From Elioraea tepida (GTDB lineage: Bacteria > Pseudomonadota > Alphaproteobacteria > Acetobacterales > Acetobacteraceae), in assembly GCF_019203965.1 (NCBI RefSeq), contig NZ_CP076448.1:2991001-3055000 (forward strand): a stretch of 64,000 nucleotides of DNA. Reading direction: 5' to 3'. Below, one piece after another: positions 36,288 to 45,480 of the stretch (positions within the stretch are counted from its first letter, which is position 1; each line of letters starts with the position of its first letter). The notes under the pieces are model-generated. The model saw only the letters and a program-made list of their open reading frames with translations. It did not search any database and was not told the origin of the DNA. The position numbers and the translations under genes are program-made.

Positions 36288-36668
36288 ATGCCCGTGCCGA
36301 CCGAGCTGCGCCTCAAGCGCGCCGAGAAGGTGCTCGTGGTCACCTTCGACGACGGGGTGAGCTACACGCTTCCGGCCGAGTATCTGCGGGTTGAGAGCCC
36401 CTCGGCAGAGGTCCAGGGTCATGCACCCGACCAGAAGGTTCTCGTCTGGGGAAGGCGCCATGTCGGCATCCTCAGCGTCGAGCCGGTCGGGAACTACGCG
36501 GTGCGGATCGTCTTCGACGACCTGCATGACACGGGCATCTATTCGTGGGACTACCTCCGCACGCTCGGCGCGGAGTACGAGACGCGCTGGGCGCGCTATC
36601 TCGACGAGCTCGCCGCGCGCAGCCTCTCCCGCGAGCCGCGTGCGCCGCCCTCGGGCCGAAGCGGCTGA
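36288..36668 (+). CDS. DUF971 (gamma-butyrobetaine hydroxylase N-terminal-like) protein
   Basis: 126 aa, a single DUF971 domain with LPAEYLRVESPSAEVQGH and the C-terminal HDTGIYSWDYLRTLG. Bacterial stand-alone members are linked to iron-sulfur or Mrp-type functions in some genomes, but no function is established. It lies 11 bases after the Trm112-like gene and 25 before plsC. Confidence 0.87.
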   Translation: MPVPTELRLKRAEKVLVVTFDDGVSYTLPAEYLRVESPSAEVQGHAPDQKVLVWGRRHVGILSVEPVGNYAVRIVFDDLHDTGIYSWDYLRTLGAEYETRWARYLDELAARSLSREPRAPPSGRSG

Positions 36669-36693
36669 AACGCCGACGGGCAGGGGAGGCACC

Positions 36694-37479
36694 ATGGTCC
36701 TTCTCCGCTCGCTTCTGTTCAACCTCTGCTTCTTCGCTTTCACGGCAGCGGGTGGGGTGCTGCTCTCGCCCGCTCTTGTCCTCCGCCGTGAGGTCTCGCT
36801 CGCTCTCGTCCGCTGGTGGGCGCGACAGGTGCTGCGTCTGCTCCGCGTCCTCGCCGGGATCGAGGTCCGGGTGACTGGGGCCGAGCACCTTCCGGCCGAG
36901 GGGCCGGCCCTGATCGCGGCGAAGCACCAGTCCGCCTTCGACACGATCATCTGGCTCGCGCTTCTGCCGCGGCCGGCCTATGTGTTGAAGAGGGAGCTGC
37001 TCGCCATTCCCTTCTACGGCTGGTTCACCGCCCGGTCCGGGCAGATCGGGGTCGATCGCGGCGCCGGGGCGGCGGCGATCCGCACGCTCCTGCGCGGTGC
37101 CGAGGCGGCTTGGGCTGACCGTCGGCAGGTGGTGATCTTCCCGCAAGGAACGCGCGTGGCGGCACGTCCCGGCACGGCGGAGACCCACCCGTATCAGCCG
37201 GGCGTCGTGGCCCTCTACATGCGCGGGAAGCTGCCCGTGATCCCGGTCGCGACAGACTCGGGGCGCTTCTGGCCGCGGCGCTCGTTCCTGAAATATCCAG
37301 GCACGATCACCATCGCCGTGCTCGAGCCCATTCCGCCGGGCCTCCCGCGCCCTCTGTTCGAGGCCACGCTCACGGGGGTGATCGAGGCGGCGAGTGATGC
37401 GCTGCTCTCCACCCCTGTGGATAAACCTGTGGGAAGCGGCGCTGCCCGAGCTCCACCATCACACGAACATGCTCGCTGA
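36694..37479 (+). CDS. plsC: 1-acyl-sn-glycerol-3-phosphate acyltransferase
   Basis: 261 aa membrane-bound enzyme converting lysophosphatidate to phosphatidate. An N-terminal hydrophobic segment (about 5-30) is followed by block I KHQSAFDT (HX4D variant), block II around GWFTARSGQIGVDRG, block III VVIFPQGTR and a proline-containing block IV (LPVIPVATDSG). ATG 36694 follows CAGGGGAGG. Start and length are normal for PlsC. Confidence 0.9.
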   Translation: MVLLRSLLFNLCFFAFTAAGGVLLSPALVLRREVSLALVRWWARQVLRLLRVLAGIEVRVTGAEHLPAEGPALIAAKHQSAFDTIIWLALLPRPAYVLKRELLAIPFYGWFTARSGQIGVDRGAGAAAIRTLLRGAEAAWADRRQVVIFPQGTRVAARPGTAETHPYQPGVVALYMRGKLPVIPVATDSGRFWPRRSFLKYPGTITIAVLEPIPPGLPRPLFEATLTGVIEAASDALLSTPVDKPVGSGAARAPPSHEHAR

Positions 37480-37589
37480 AGTGGTTCTGGAGCCGCGTTT
37501 CTTGCGGGGAAATCCGCCAGTGTCCGTGCCCTTTCAACGCTGCCCGTGGACGATGGGGGCCGCGCGGGCAGGCTGTGGATGATCTCTCG

Positions 37590-38603
37590 ATGCTGCGTCG
37601 CCTTGCCCTGATCGTCGGCGGAGTTGCCCTCGGTGCGGCCGCGGTCCATGCCGCGATCTGGTGGGCTGCGACCGGGCGGCTCATCGACGAGGCGGAGGCG
37701 GTGATCGCGGCGGAGCGATCCGCCGGACATTCGGTGAGCCACGCGCCGCTGCGGCGCAGCGGCTACCCGCTCGCCGCACGCGTGACCATGCCGGATTTGC
37801 GCTACGCAGGCCGCCTCCTGCTGCCCGGGGGGGCGGCTCTGCCCGTCGTGTGGCGGGCACGGGAGGCGACACTCGTTCTCATGCCTCAAGCGCCCCGAAG
37901 CCTCGGCATAGACATTGCCTGCCCCTGCGAGGGGGGTGCGGGCGGCGCGCCGCCGCTGCCGATCGATGCCGTGGCGTTGCGCGCCGAGGTCCCGCTCACT
38001 CGCGACGACGCTGGCCCCACGCTGCTTGGCCGCGGCATCGTGCTCTACACTCCGGAGGGGACCTTCACGGTCGAAGAGTTCCGGGCCCGTGTGCCCGGCC
38101 GCGGTGTGGCATCGGTGTCCGCCGAGGCGCTCGGGATCGAGCTGCCGCCGCCTGATCGGCAGTGGCCGCTCGGCCAGCGCGTCGCTCAGGCCGCTGTCCA
38201 GGTCACGCTCAGGGGAGTCCTGCCTGCCGGACCGACGCCCGCGCGTGCTCTCGCCACCTGGCGCGACCAGGGCGGCGCGCTGGCGTTCGAACATGTCTCG
38301 CTCGCCTGGGGGCCGCTCTCCGTGCGCGGTGCGGCGACGCTCCGGCTCGACGAGGCGCTTCAGCCGGGCGGAACCGCCACGGCGACCATTTCCGGGTTCG
38401 GGCCGGCGCTCGACCAGCTGGTCGCGTCGGGCGCGATCGCGCGTGGGCCGGCGGCCTTGGCACGGCTTGCGCTCACCGCTGCGTCCCGGCCGGGCGCTGG
38501 GGGGGATCGTGTGGTTGACCTCGCGCTTGCGATCGAGGACCGGACGCTCTCGGTGGCGCGGATTCCGCTCGCTCGTCTGCCGCCGATCGCTTGGCCTGAC
38601 TGA
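37590..38603 (+). CDS. DUF2125 domain-containing protein
   Basis: 337 aa. An N-terminal membrane anchor (LALIVGGVALGAAAVHAAIWW) is followed by a large extracytoplasmic region with the DUF2125 features: a SHAPLRRSGYPLAARVTMPDL segment and repeated beta-strand stretches. Common in alphaproteobacteria, function unknown, probably envelope-related. ATG 37590 is used; a GTG at 37575 would add five residues. Confidence 0.8.
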   Translation: MLRRLALIVGGVALGAAAVHAAIWWAATGRLIDEAEAVIAAERSAGHSVSHAPLRRSGYPLAARVTMPDLRYAGRLLLPGGAALPVVWRAREATLVLMPQAPRSLGIDIACPCEGGAGGAPPLPIDAVALRAEVPLTRDDAGPTLLGRGIVLYTPEGTFTVEEFRARVPGRGVASVSAEALGIELPPPDRQWPLGQRVAQAAVQVTLRGVLPAGPTPARALATWRDQGGALAFEHVSLAWGPLSVRGAATLRLDEALQPGGTATATISGFGPALDQLVASGAIARGPAALARLALTAASRPGAGGDRVVDLALAIEDRTLSVARIPLARLPPIAWPD

Positions 38604-38674
38604 AGGCGCCGGCACAGCGGGGCCGCTCGCGCAGCCTCTCGTTCCCTCTCGACCGGCCGCGCCGCGCTCGCGGA

Positions 38675-39178
38675 TCAGCGGCTCGGCTGAGCCCGGAGGG
38701 TGCGCTCAAGCAGCGTTCCCCATGCCTGGTCGAACGGGTGCAGGGCAGGAAGGGCTGGCCGCCTCGCCTCGGCGTACCAGCGGAACAATCCGCCCAAGAG
38801 GTTGGCTACGCTGACCGGGCCCAAGGCCGAGAGGGCCGGGCCCACGCGCTCGGCAAGGCGTGCGCTGCGCAAGCCCACGGAACAGGCGAAGACGATGACC
38901 CGTCCGGCACAGCCCGCGCCATGGAGGGCGACGAACCGCTCAGTCTTGATCGCGGGATCAAGCCGTATGGCACCCGGAAGATGACCGACACGGAACTCCG
39001 CTTCGGTGCGGACGTCGAACAGAACTGTGCCGGCCGAGGCAAGCAGCGCCTCGAGCTCCTGAGGCGTCACGTGCGGCACCGGGTGGAGGCGGCGGATCGC
39101 CTGCTCGACATGGGCGAGCGTCACCGCGGGATCGCGCGGGTCGGGCAGCCCGGCACAGTGCTCAGGCAGGAAGCGCAT
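38675..39178 (-). CDS. Rhodanese-domain protein at the end of a YnjBCD operon
   Basis: 167 aa with one rhodanese domain (about 45-150). The active-site loop appears as FACSVGLRSARLAE, with the cysteine in the expected place (about residue 96); conserved TVLFDVRTEAEFRVGHLPGAIRL is present. The start overlaps the ATPase gene by 17 bases. E. coli ynjE, next to ynjBCD, also encodes a rhodanese (three domains), so the pairing of this transporter with a sulfurtransferase is conserved although the protein here is much shorter. Confidence 0.8.
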   Translation of the reverse strand: MRFLPEHCAGLPDPRDPAVTLAHVEQAIRRLHPVPHVTPQELEALLASAGTVLFDVRTEAEFRVGHLPGAIRLDPAIKTERFVALHGAGCAGRVIVFACSVGLRSARLAERVGPALSALGPVSVANLLGGLFRWYAEARRPALPALHPFDQAWGTLLERTLRAQPSR

Positions 39179-39854
39179 CGGCGACTTCCCCGTCACGCTC
39201 CGCGCGGCGAACGGCGCCGCCGGCGAGAAGGTGCAGCACCACTCCGCCCGCCGAGGCAGCATCGTCCGGGTCGTGCGTGACCATCAGCACCGGCAGGCCG
39301 AGGCGTCCGGCGCGTTCGAACACGAAGCGGCGCATGCGCTCGCGAAGTGCGACGTCGAGCCGGCCGAACGGCTCATCGAGAAGCAGAGCGCGGGGCTCGG
39401 CGAGCAGGGTGCGCATGAGCGCGACGCGCGCCCTCTGACCGCCCGAGAGTGTGGCCGGGTCGCGCTCGGCATAGCCCTCGAGCTCGGCGTCCGCGAGTGC
39501 GGCGGAAATCCGCGCCCGTCTCTCTTCGCCACGCACCGAGGGTGGCAGGCCGAAGGCGAGGTTGCCGGCAACGGAGAGGTGCGGGAAGAGGAGATCGTCC
39601 TGGAACAAGATCCCGATACGCCGCCTGTGTGCCGGGAGGGGCGTGACGTCGATGCCATCGACACGCACGGTGCCTTCGGCGTGAAAGGCAGCGTCGAGCG
39701 TTCCCGAGACCCAGGCAAGCAGGCTCGACTTTCCCGAGCCGGAAGGACCCATCAGCGTCACGATCTCGCCTCTGGGCACGGCGAGGTCGAGCGGGCCGAC
39801 GAGCACCCGCTCGCCGAGCACGATCCGCGCCCCGGTGATCTCGAGCCCGCTCAT
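39162..39854 (-). CDS. ynjD: ABC transporter ATP-binding protein (YnjD-like)
   Basis: 230 aa ATPase. Walker A GPSGSGKSS (about 36-44), Q-loop FQDDLLFPHLSV, signature LSGGQRAR (about 136-143), Walker B ALLLDEPF and the H-loop THDPDD. Coupled by an ATGA overlap to the fused permease. Forms the YnjBCD importer with the next two genes; E. coli YnjBCD has no experimentally settled substrate (thiamine-like or other solutes have been suggested). Confidence 0.87.
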   Translation of the reverse strand: MSGLEITGARIVLGERVLVGPLDLAVPRGEIVTLMGPSGSGKSSLLAWVSGTLDAAFHAEGTVRVDGIDVTPLPAHRRRIGILFQDDLLFPHLSVAGNLAFGLPPSVRGEERRARISAALADAELEGYAERDPATLSGGQRARVALMRTLLAEPRALLLDEPFGRLDVALRERMRRFVFERAGRLGLPVLMVTHDPDDAASAGGVVLHLLAGGAVRRAERDGEVADALPA

Positions 39855-41560
39855 GCCACCGCGAGCCCGCGCCGGTTGCGCCAGACGAGCGGCGGAGCGG
39901 CGGTCGCCGCCGCATAGGCGACGAGCGGCAGGAGCGCCTGCATCAGGGCATAGGCGCCGACGATCCGCCTGTCCGACCCGCCGGCGAGGGTCACCGCTTC
40001 GGTGGTGAGGGTCGTGATCCGGCCGGCTCCGGCGAAGAGGGTGGGCAGATACTGGCCGATGCTAACGGCGAAGCCGATCGCCGCGGCGGTGAGGATGGGG
40101 CGGAGCATCAGCGGCAGTTTCACGCCGAGGAAGACCCGCCACGGCCCGGCGCCGAGGGCCGCGGCGGTGCGCGCAAGCCGCGGGTCCATCGCCCGCCAGG
40201 GATCGGCAAGCGCGAGGAACACGTAAGGAAGGACGAACAGGAGGTGCGCCCACACCACGGCGCCGAGCGTGCCGTCGATCCCGGCACGCACGAACAGAAC
40301 CTGCAGGCCGAACAGGAAGGCGAGCTGCGGCAACAGAAGCGGCGTGTAGAGGAGCCACAGGGCGCGCGCCCCGGGCGAAAGCCCGAACCGCGCCTCTGCC
40401 TCGAGGCAGAGAAGCGCGAGCGCCACCGCGGCGAGGGTCGCAAGCGCCGCGATCGCGACGGTCGCCCGAAGCGGGGCGGCGAGCGCGTCTGCCTGGGCCC
40501 GCCAGGTCTCGAGCGTGAGGCCGCCCGGCAGTGCATCGGGGAAACGCCAAGGGCCGGCGAGGGACCAGAGCGCGAGCACGCCGAGCGAGGCAAGCGACAG
40601 CGCGATGACGACGCCGAGCGCGCCGGTTGCGAGGAATGAGGCTGATCGTCCGGCACCCCCGCGCCTGCCTGACTCGACCCAGCGCCTGCCGATCCGCCCC
40701 ACGAAGAGCTCCGCCGCGTGCCAGACGGCGATCGAGGCGACGACCACACAGCCGAGGAGAAGAGCCGCGGCTGAGGCCGGAAACCAGAGCGAGAGGTCTC
40801 GGTCGGAGAACCAGCGGATGGCGAGCACGGCAAGTGTCGGCGGCGTGCCGGGCCCGAGCACCATCGCGACGTCGACGACCGACAGGCTGAAGGCGAGCAC
40901 CGCATAGACCGGCAGCCTGATCTGCGCATAGACGAGCGGGAACACGACCTTCAGCCAGCCGGTGACCGGCCCGTAGCCGAGCGTGCGTGCAGCCCGCATC
41001 AGGGCCTGAGCGCGCACCTGGTTCAGCGCCGCAAGGGCAGCGAGCAGGAGATAGGGCACCTCCTTGAGAACGAGCCCGGCGATGAGCGCGATGCCGGAGC
41101 GGTCATTCACCGTCGCGATGTCCGGTGGCCTCGTCCAGCCGGTCGCCCAGGGAGAGAGAAGGCGCGCGAGCAGCCCCGATGGTGCTACGAGGAAGGCGAA
41201 GCCGATCGCGACCGCCGCATGCGGTGTCGCGAGCATCGGTGCAATCACGCTCTGGGCGCGTCGGAACAGCGGCCGATCGTGGCAGGCGGCGCAGAACGCC
41301 ACGACGAGCCCGAGCGAGAGCAGTGTGGCCGCGAAGCCGGTCGTGACCGTGAGCCGAAGCGATGTGGCGAAGCCCGGCGCGTCGAGGAGCGTACGCCAGG
41401 GCGCGAGCGAGAGCTGCTCTCCGCCGAGGGCGGGAAGAAGGCCGAAGGCGGGAAGCGCCGTGCCCGCAAGTCCTGCGAGGATCGGGCCGAGGAACAGGGC
41501 GAGCGTGACGAGCGGCGCGGCGCGAAGCGGGCCGCCCCGCTGCCGTGCTCCCCGCGTCAC
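39851..41560 (-). CDS. ynjC: ABC transporter permease, two-domain (YnjC-like)
   Basis: 569 aa inner-membrane protein with two fused permease halves (about 20-290 and 310-565), roughly twelve hydrophobic segments and two EAA-like loops (ARTLGYGPVTGWLKVVFPL and AAALGAGPWRVFLGVKLPL). This double arrangement is that of YnjC and ThiP/FbpB-type permeases. GTG 41560 overlaps the binding-protein stop. Confidence 0.85.
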   Translation of the reverse strand: MTRGARQRGGPLRAAPLVTLALFLGPILAGLAGTALPAFGLLPALGGEQLSLAPWRTLLDAPGFATSLRLTVTTGFAATLLSLGLVVAFCAACHDRPLFRRAQSVIAPMLATPHAAVAIGFAFLVAPSGLLARLLSPWATGWTRPPDIATVNDRSGIALIAGLVLKEVPYLLLAALAALNQVRAQALMRAARTLGYGPVTGWLKVVFPLVYAQIRLPVYAVLAFSLSVVDVAMVLGPGTPPTLAVLAIRWFSDRDLSLWFPASAAALLLGCVVVASIAVWHAAELFVGRIGRRWVESGRRGGAGRSASFLATGALGVVIALSLASLGVLALWSLAGPWRFPDALPGGLTLETWRAQADALAAPLRATVAIAALATLAAVALALLCLEAEARFGLSPGARALWLLYTPLLLPQLAFLFGLQVLFVRAGIDGTLGAVVWAHLLFVLPYVFLALADPWRAMDPRLARTAAALGAGPWRVFLGVKLPLMLRPILTAAAIGFAVSIGQYLPTLFAGAGRITTLTTEAVTLAGGSDRRIVGAYALMQALLPLVAYAAATAAPPLVWRNRRGLAVA

Positions 41561-42780
41561 CGCGCGACGCGCCGTTCCCACTCCGCGACGATCCGGGTCA
41601 TCCACGAGGGGTGCGGCTCCGGCAGCGGGCGGCCGAGTTCGGAATCAGCGAGGGTCGCGATCCCGCGCGGGAGGAGCTCAAACCGTGCCCGCTCCTCCGG
41701 GGGCAGACGGTGGATCGCAAGCACCGAGACGCTACCGAGCACGCGCGGGTCCTGCGCATGCGCCTGCGCCTCCGCGCTCAGGAGGAAGTTGGCGACCACC
41801 ATCGCGCCCTCCTTGTGGGCGGCGTTGAAGGGGATCGCGACGAAGCTCGCATTGCCGATGGTGCCGCGCTCGAGCACGAAGGTGCGCACGGAAGGGGGGA
41901 GTTGCCCGTTGGCGATCGCGGTCGAGGCCTCGGACGGGTTGAAGGAGATCATGATGTCGATCTCGCCGTCGTTCATCAGCGCGCGCTGCGCCGGCCCGTT
42001 GTCGGGGAACTGCCGTCCGCTGCGCCACAGATGCGGGCGGAGCGCGTCGTACCACGCCCAGAGCGGCGCAGTTGCCGCGGCGAAGGCCGTGTCGGTGGCA
42101 GGTGCGAGCAGCACGGAGGGATCGGGCGCGAGCTCATAGAGAGCCTGTTTGAGGAAGGTGGCGCCGAGGAAGTTTCGCGCGGTCGGGTGCGTGAGCCGGC
42201 CCGGATTGGCGCGTGCCCAGGCGAGCATCGCCGGGATCGAGCGCGGCGGGTCGCGCACCGTCGCGCTGTTGTAGACGAAGACGATCTGCGCCATGCGCCA
42301 CGGCGCGGCGAGGCCTTCGACCGGCACGGTGAAGTCGGTCACCGTTGCGGGCTTGCCCTCGGTGTCGATGAAGCGCGCGTTGGGCAGACGGTGGACGAAG
42401 GGGCCGAACAGCAGCCCCGCTTCCTTCATCGCGAGGAAGTTCGGCCCGTTGATCCAGACGAGATCGACCGAGCCGCCCTGCTCGCGGCCGGCCGACTTCT
42501 CCGCGACCACGCGCGCCACCGCCTCGGCCGTGTCGCGCAGGCGCACATGCTGGATCCGCACCCCGTATCGTTCTGAGACACGATCGTTCGCCCAGGCGAT
42601 GAACCCGTTCGTCCGGTCATCCCCGCCCCAGGCGTTCCAGAACACGGTCTGCCCACGCGCGGCGGCGACGACGTCGGGCCACGGGGTGGCAAGCAGCGGG
42701 TGCCCGGGTGTCTGCGCGACCGCCGCGGCGGGTGCGGCGAGCGTGGCCGAGAGAAACGCGCGCCTGCCGAGCCGCTTCAT
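41557..42780 (-). CDS. ynjB: ABC transporter substrate-binding protein (YnjB-like)
   Basis: 407 aa periplasmic binding protein. Signal peptide MKRLGRRAFLSATLAAPAA to AVAQ. The mature part is of the extracellular solute-binding type found in YnjB: VFWNAWGGDDRTNGFIAW, VDLVWINGPNFLAMKEAGLL and NPSEASTAIANGQLP. ATG 42780 overlaps the radical SAM stop by four bases, so the two are translationally coupled, which E. coli does not show. Confidence 0.86.
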   Translation of the reverse strand: MKRLGRRAFLSATLAAPAAAVAQTPGHPLLATPWPDVVAAARGQTVFWNAWGGDDRTNGFIAWANDRVSERYGVRIQHVRLRDTAEAVARVVAEKSAGREQGGSVDLVWINGPNFLAMKEAGLLFGPFVHRLPNARFIDTEGKPATVTDFTVPVEGLAAPWRMAQIVFVYNSATVRDPPRSIPAMLAWARANPGRLTHPTARNFLGATFLKQALYELAPDPSVLLAPATDTAFAAATAPLWAWYDALRPHLWRSGRQFPDNGPAQRALMNDGEIDIMISFNPSEASTAIANGQLPPSVRTFVLERGTIGNASFVAIPFNAAHKEGAMVVANFLLSAEAQAHAQDPRVLGSVSVLAIHRLPPEERARFELLPRGIATLADSELGRPLPEPHPSWMTRIVAEWERRVAR

Positions 42781-43862
42781 GCCACCGCTACCCTCCGCTC
42801 GCGCCGACGCACAGCGGCGGCGGCCTCGATCCGAGGCTTCAGAACCTCCTCGTGGAAACGGTCGCAGCCGATGCAGAGATTGGCATAAGGGCGTCCCTTC
42901 GGATCGGTGGTGCGCGATTTCTCGAGGAAGGTCTCGACCGACCAGCCGTAGCTGAGCCCCATGCGCTGCGGCTGCCCGGCATTCAGCGCCTCGTAGACCG
43001 GGTCGCCCGCAAGGCTGTCGAGGATCTCGATCAGCCCTTCCTCGGTAAGGTTGCCGATGGGAAGCTTCGTCTTGAGGCAGCAGGGATAGACCGACCCGTC
43101 GGGCTCGATGCTCACCTCCGAGCCGGAATAGCCGTGGTTGAGGAAATTCATCGCGCCTGACCAGCGGGCGCAGAAATTGTCGGCGAGCGTGGCGGTGGAG
43201 AGGCCGTTCTGCCAGCCGCGGCCGCGCGGCCAGATCTTGCCGATCCACGCGTCGGGCGAGGCGCCGAAGAACGAATAGAGGGGCCCGGGTTCATCGAGCC
43301 AGTTCCGGTGCGTGGTCGCGACCCCGCTGCGGCGCAGGCCCGCCGCCTCGAACAGCGCGCTGAGCGAGGCGATGAACGCCTGCTGCTTCGCCTCGCCTTC
43401 GAGGCCGACGTGGTAGTCGTCGATCGAGGCGACCGAGATCATCCACACGCCGCGGCGGAGGAGGTCATCGATCATGGCGGGGGTGAGGAGATCGCCGGTG
43501 GTCTGGACGATGATCTTCACCCCGCCCCGGTCACGATACTTCGCCGCGAGCTCCTCGATCACGGGATAGGTGACGCGCTCGCGCACCGGGTCCATCAGGC
43601 ACTCGCCGCCCGAGAGGATGATCCGACCCGTCTTCCGCGGCAGCGTGCCGTCAGGCCTTGGGTCGTTGAGGTCGAGATAGGTCATCTCCGGGGGGAGATT
43701 GGCGATGACCTTCGGCGCGTTTCGCTCGGCTTCCGCGACCACCGCCTCGAGAGCGCCGCGCACATAGGGCCGGAAACGATCCTCGTAGCAATGACGGCAT
43801 TTCCGATGGCAGGCCCAGGCCAAGACCCAGTAGATCGACTCCACGTTACCTCCATACGGCAT
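42777..43862 (-). CDS. Radical SAM/SPASM-like protein coupled to YnjBCD
   Basis: 361 aa. Radical SAM cluster motif CHRKCRHC with Cys18, Cys22 and Cys25. A barrel region follows, with RIILSGGECLMDP (GGE motif that binds SAM). The C-terminal part has extra cysteines in GSVYPCCLKTKLPIGNL and NLCIGCDRFHEE, consistent with an auxiliary cluster of the SPASM/twitch type. A GTG at 43844 with GGAGGT three bases upstream is an alternative start. Substrate unknown: no precursor peptide gene was found in the 400 bases upstream, and the fixed overlap with ynjB suggests a small-molecule job tied to uptake. Confidence 0.83.
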   Translation of the reverse strand: MPYGGNVESIYWVLAWACHRKCRHCYEDRFRPYVRGALEAVVAEAERNAPKVIANLPPEMTYLDLNDPRPDGTLPRKTGRIILSGGECLMDPVRERVTYPVIEELAAKYRDRGGVKIIVQTTGDLLTPAMIDDLLRRGVWMISVASIDDYHVGLEGEAKQQAFIASLSALFEAAGLRRSGVATTHRNWLDEPGPLYSFFGASPDAWIGKIWPRGRGWQNGLSTATLADNFCARWSGAMNFLNHGYSGSEVSIEPDGSVYPCCLKTKLPIGNLTEEGLIEILDSLAGDPVYEALNAGQPQRMGLSYGWSVETFLEKSRTTDPKGRPYANLCIGCDRFHEEVLKPRIEAAAAVRRRERRVAVA

Positions 43863-44259
43863 CGCGGGGCGTTGAGTCGCACGAGTTGGCCCGGCGGTTC
43901 CAGCACTTTTGCCCCATGTCCGGCCGGCCTGCCTCGGCGCAATGGACACACCCGCGACCGCAGCGGCCGAACGCGCCTCCCTCGCCGCCGTGCCGGCGCG
44001 GCGCGTGCCGTGTGACCGCGAGGCGGTGAGTCGCCCGAGTGACGGGCGGAGCGAACAGCGCGTGCTGGCTTCCTCAGGAGGATGTTGTGTGCCTCGGGCG
44101 CCGAGACGCGCGAATCGCGGCGCGGTCCAGGCGGCCCGGAGTGCACGCCGAGGCCGCGCCTCGCGCCGCTCGCCCCGCCCGTAGGACCGGCGAGGGGGGC
44201 CAGACCTCTGCCGCTGATGGTGGCGTGCGCCGCGGCTGCCGCGAGCCCTTCCGCAGAGC
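43863..44259. other. Intergenic region upstream of the radical SAM operon
   Basis: About 400 bases between the radical SAM start (minus) and the 3' end of the MFS gene (also minus). Open frames on the plus strand are Arg/Ala/Pro-rich and have no recognisable homology. It should hold the promoter of the radical SAM-ynj operon; no clear -35/-10 pair or RiPP-like precursor was identified. Confidence 0.6.
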
Positions 44260-45480
44260 CTATCGCACCCCCGCATAAGCGCGATCGAGCCGCGGCAGAA
44301 ACGCGGTCGCAAGCCCGAGCAGCGGCAGAAAGGAGACGAGGCGATAGACGGTGCCGATGCTCGTCGCGTCCGCGAGCACGCCGAGAGCGGCGGCGGCGAT
44401 GCCGCCAAGACCGAAGGAGAAGCCGAAGAACATGCCTGAGACGAAGCCGACGCGGCCGGGCAGCAGGTCCTGTGCATAGACGAGGATGGCGGAGAAGGCC
44501 GACGAAGTGATGATGCCGATCACCACCGCGAGCACGCCGGTCCAGAACAGGGTGGCGTAGGGAAGCGCGAGCGTGAAGGGAAGCGCGCCGAGGATGGAGA
44601 ACCAGATCACCGGGGCCCGGCCGACCCGGTCCCCGACCCAGCCGCCGAGCACCAGCCCGGCCGCGAGCCCTGCCATGTGCGCGAACAGGAAAAGCTGCGC
44701 CGTCTGCACCGACACGCCGAAGGTCTCGATCAGGTAGAAGGTGAAGTAGCTCGTCAGCGCCGCCGAATAGAAATTCTTCGAGAAGATCAGCACCACGAGC
44801 ACGGCGAGGCCGACCAGCACCGTGCGACGGCCGGCGCGCGCGGGCAGCGCGGCCCCTGCTCGGCCAGGCGCGCGCCACGCCTGCGCATACCAGCTGCCGA
44901 CACCGGCGAGGATGAGTGCGGCGAAGAGCGCGAGCAGCGAGAACCAGATCACCCCACGCTGCCCGACCGGCACGACGACGAAGGCGGCGAGCAGCGGCCC
45001 GAGCGCCTGCCCCGTATTGCCCCCCATCTGAAACACCGACTGTGCGAGCCCGTAGCGTCCACCGGCCGCCGCGCGCGCCACGCGCGATGCTTCCGGGTGG
45101 AACACCGCCGACCCGCAGCCGACCAGCATCGCCGCGAACACGAGAAGCGGGTAGGCATCTGCCGTCGAGAGAAGGACGAGGCCCGCAAGCGTGGCGACCA
45201 TGCCCCCTGTCATCGAGTAGGGGAGCGGCGTGCGGTCCGTGTAGAGGCCAACGGCGGGTTGCAGGAGCGAGGCCGTGCACTGGAAGGCGAGGGTGAGCAG
45301 CCCGATCTCGGCGAAGTCGAGCGCATAGGCGTCCTTGAGGATCGGGTAGAGCGCCGGCAGCAGCGACTGCATCGTGTCGTTCAGGAGGTGGCAGAAGCTG
45401 AGCGACAGGATGATCGGCAGGCTCGCGGCAGGCTTCGGGGGCGGTGCCGCGGCGGCAGGCGTAGAGGAGGACACGTCCAT
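44260..45480 (-). CDS. MFS transporter, fosmidomycin resistance (Fsr) type
   Basis: 406 aa with about twelve hydrophobic segments after a Pro/Ala-rich N-terminus. The opening SLSFCHLLNDTMQSLLPALYPILKD is characteristic of the Fsr subfamily of drug exporters. Further MFS signatures: GGWVGDRVGRAPVIW between TM segments. Likely a proton-driven efflux pump; substrate unknown. Single gene. Confidence 0.87.
   Translation of the reverse strand: MDVSSSTPAAAAPPPKPAASLPIILSLSFCHLLNDTMQSLLPALYPILKDAYALDFAEIGLLTLAFQCTASLLQPAVGLYTDRTPLPYSMTGGMVATLAGLVLLSTADAYPLLVFAAMLVGCGSAVFHPEASRVARAAAGGRYGLAQSVFQMGGNTGQALGPLLAAFVVVPVGQRGVIWFSLLALFAALILAGVGSWYAQAWRAPGRAGAALPARAGRRTVLVGLAVLVVLIFSKNFYSAALTSYFTFYLIETFGVSVQTAQLFLFAHMAGLAAGLVLGGWVGDRVGRAPVIWFSILGALPFTLALPYATLFWTGVLAVVIGIITSSAFSAILVYAQDLLPGRVGFVSGMFFGFSFGLGGIAAAALGVLADATSIGTVYRLVSFLPLLGLATAFLPRLDRAYAGVR

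Noticed and set aside
37416-37424. Perfect DnaA-box-like TGTGGATAA with a one-mismatch copy at 37575
   Set aside because: It lies inside the plsC coding end, there is no A+T-rich unwinding region or cluster of boxes, and nearby genes are not origin-linked. Chance or coding constraint is more likely than an origin.
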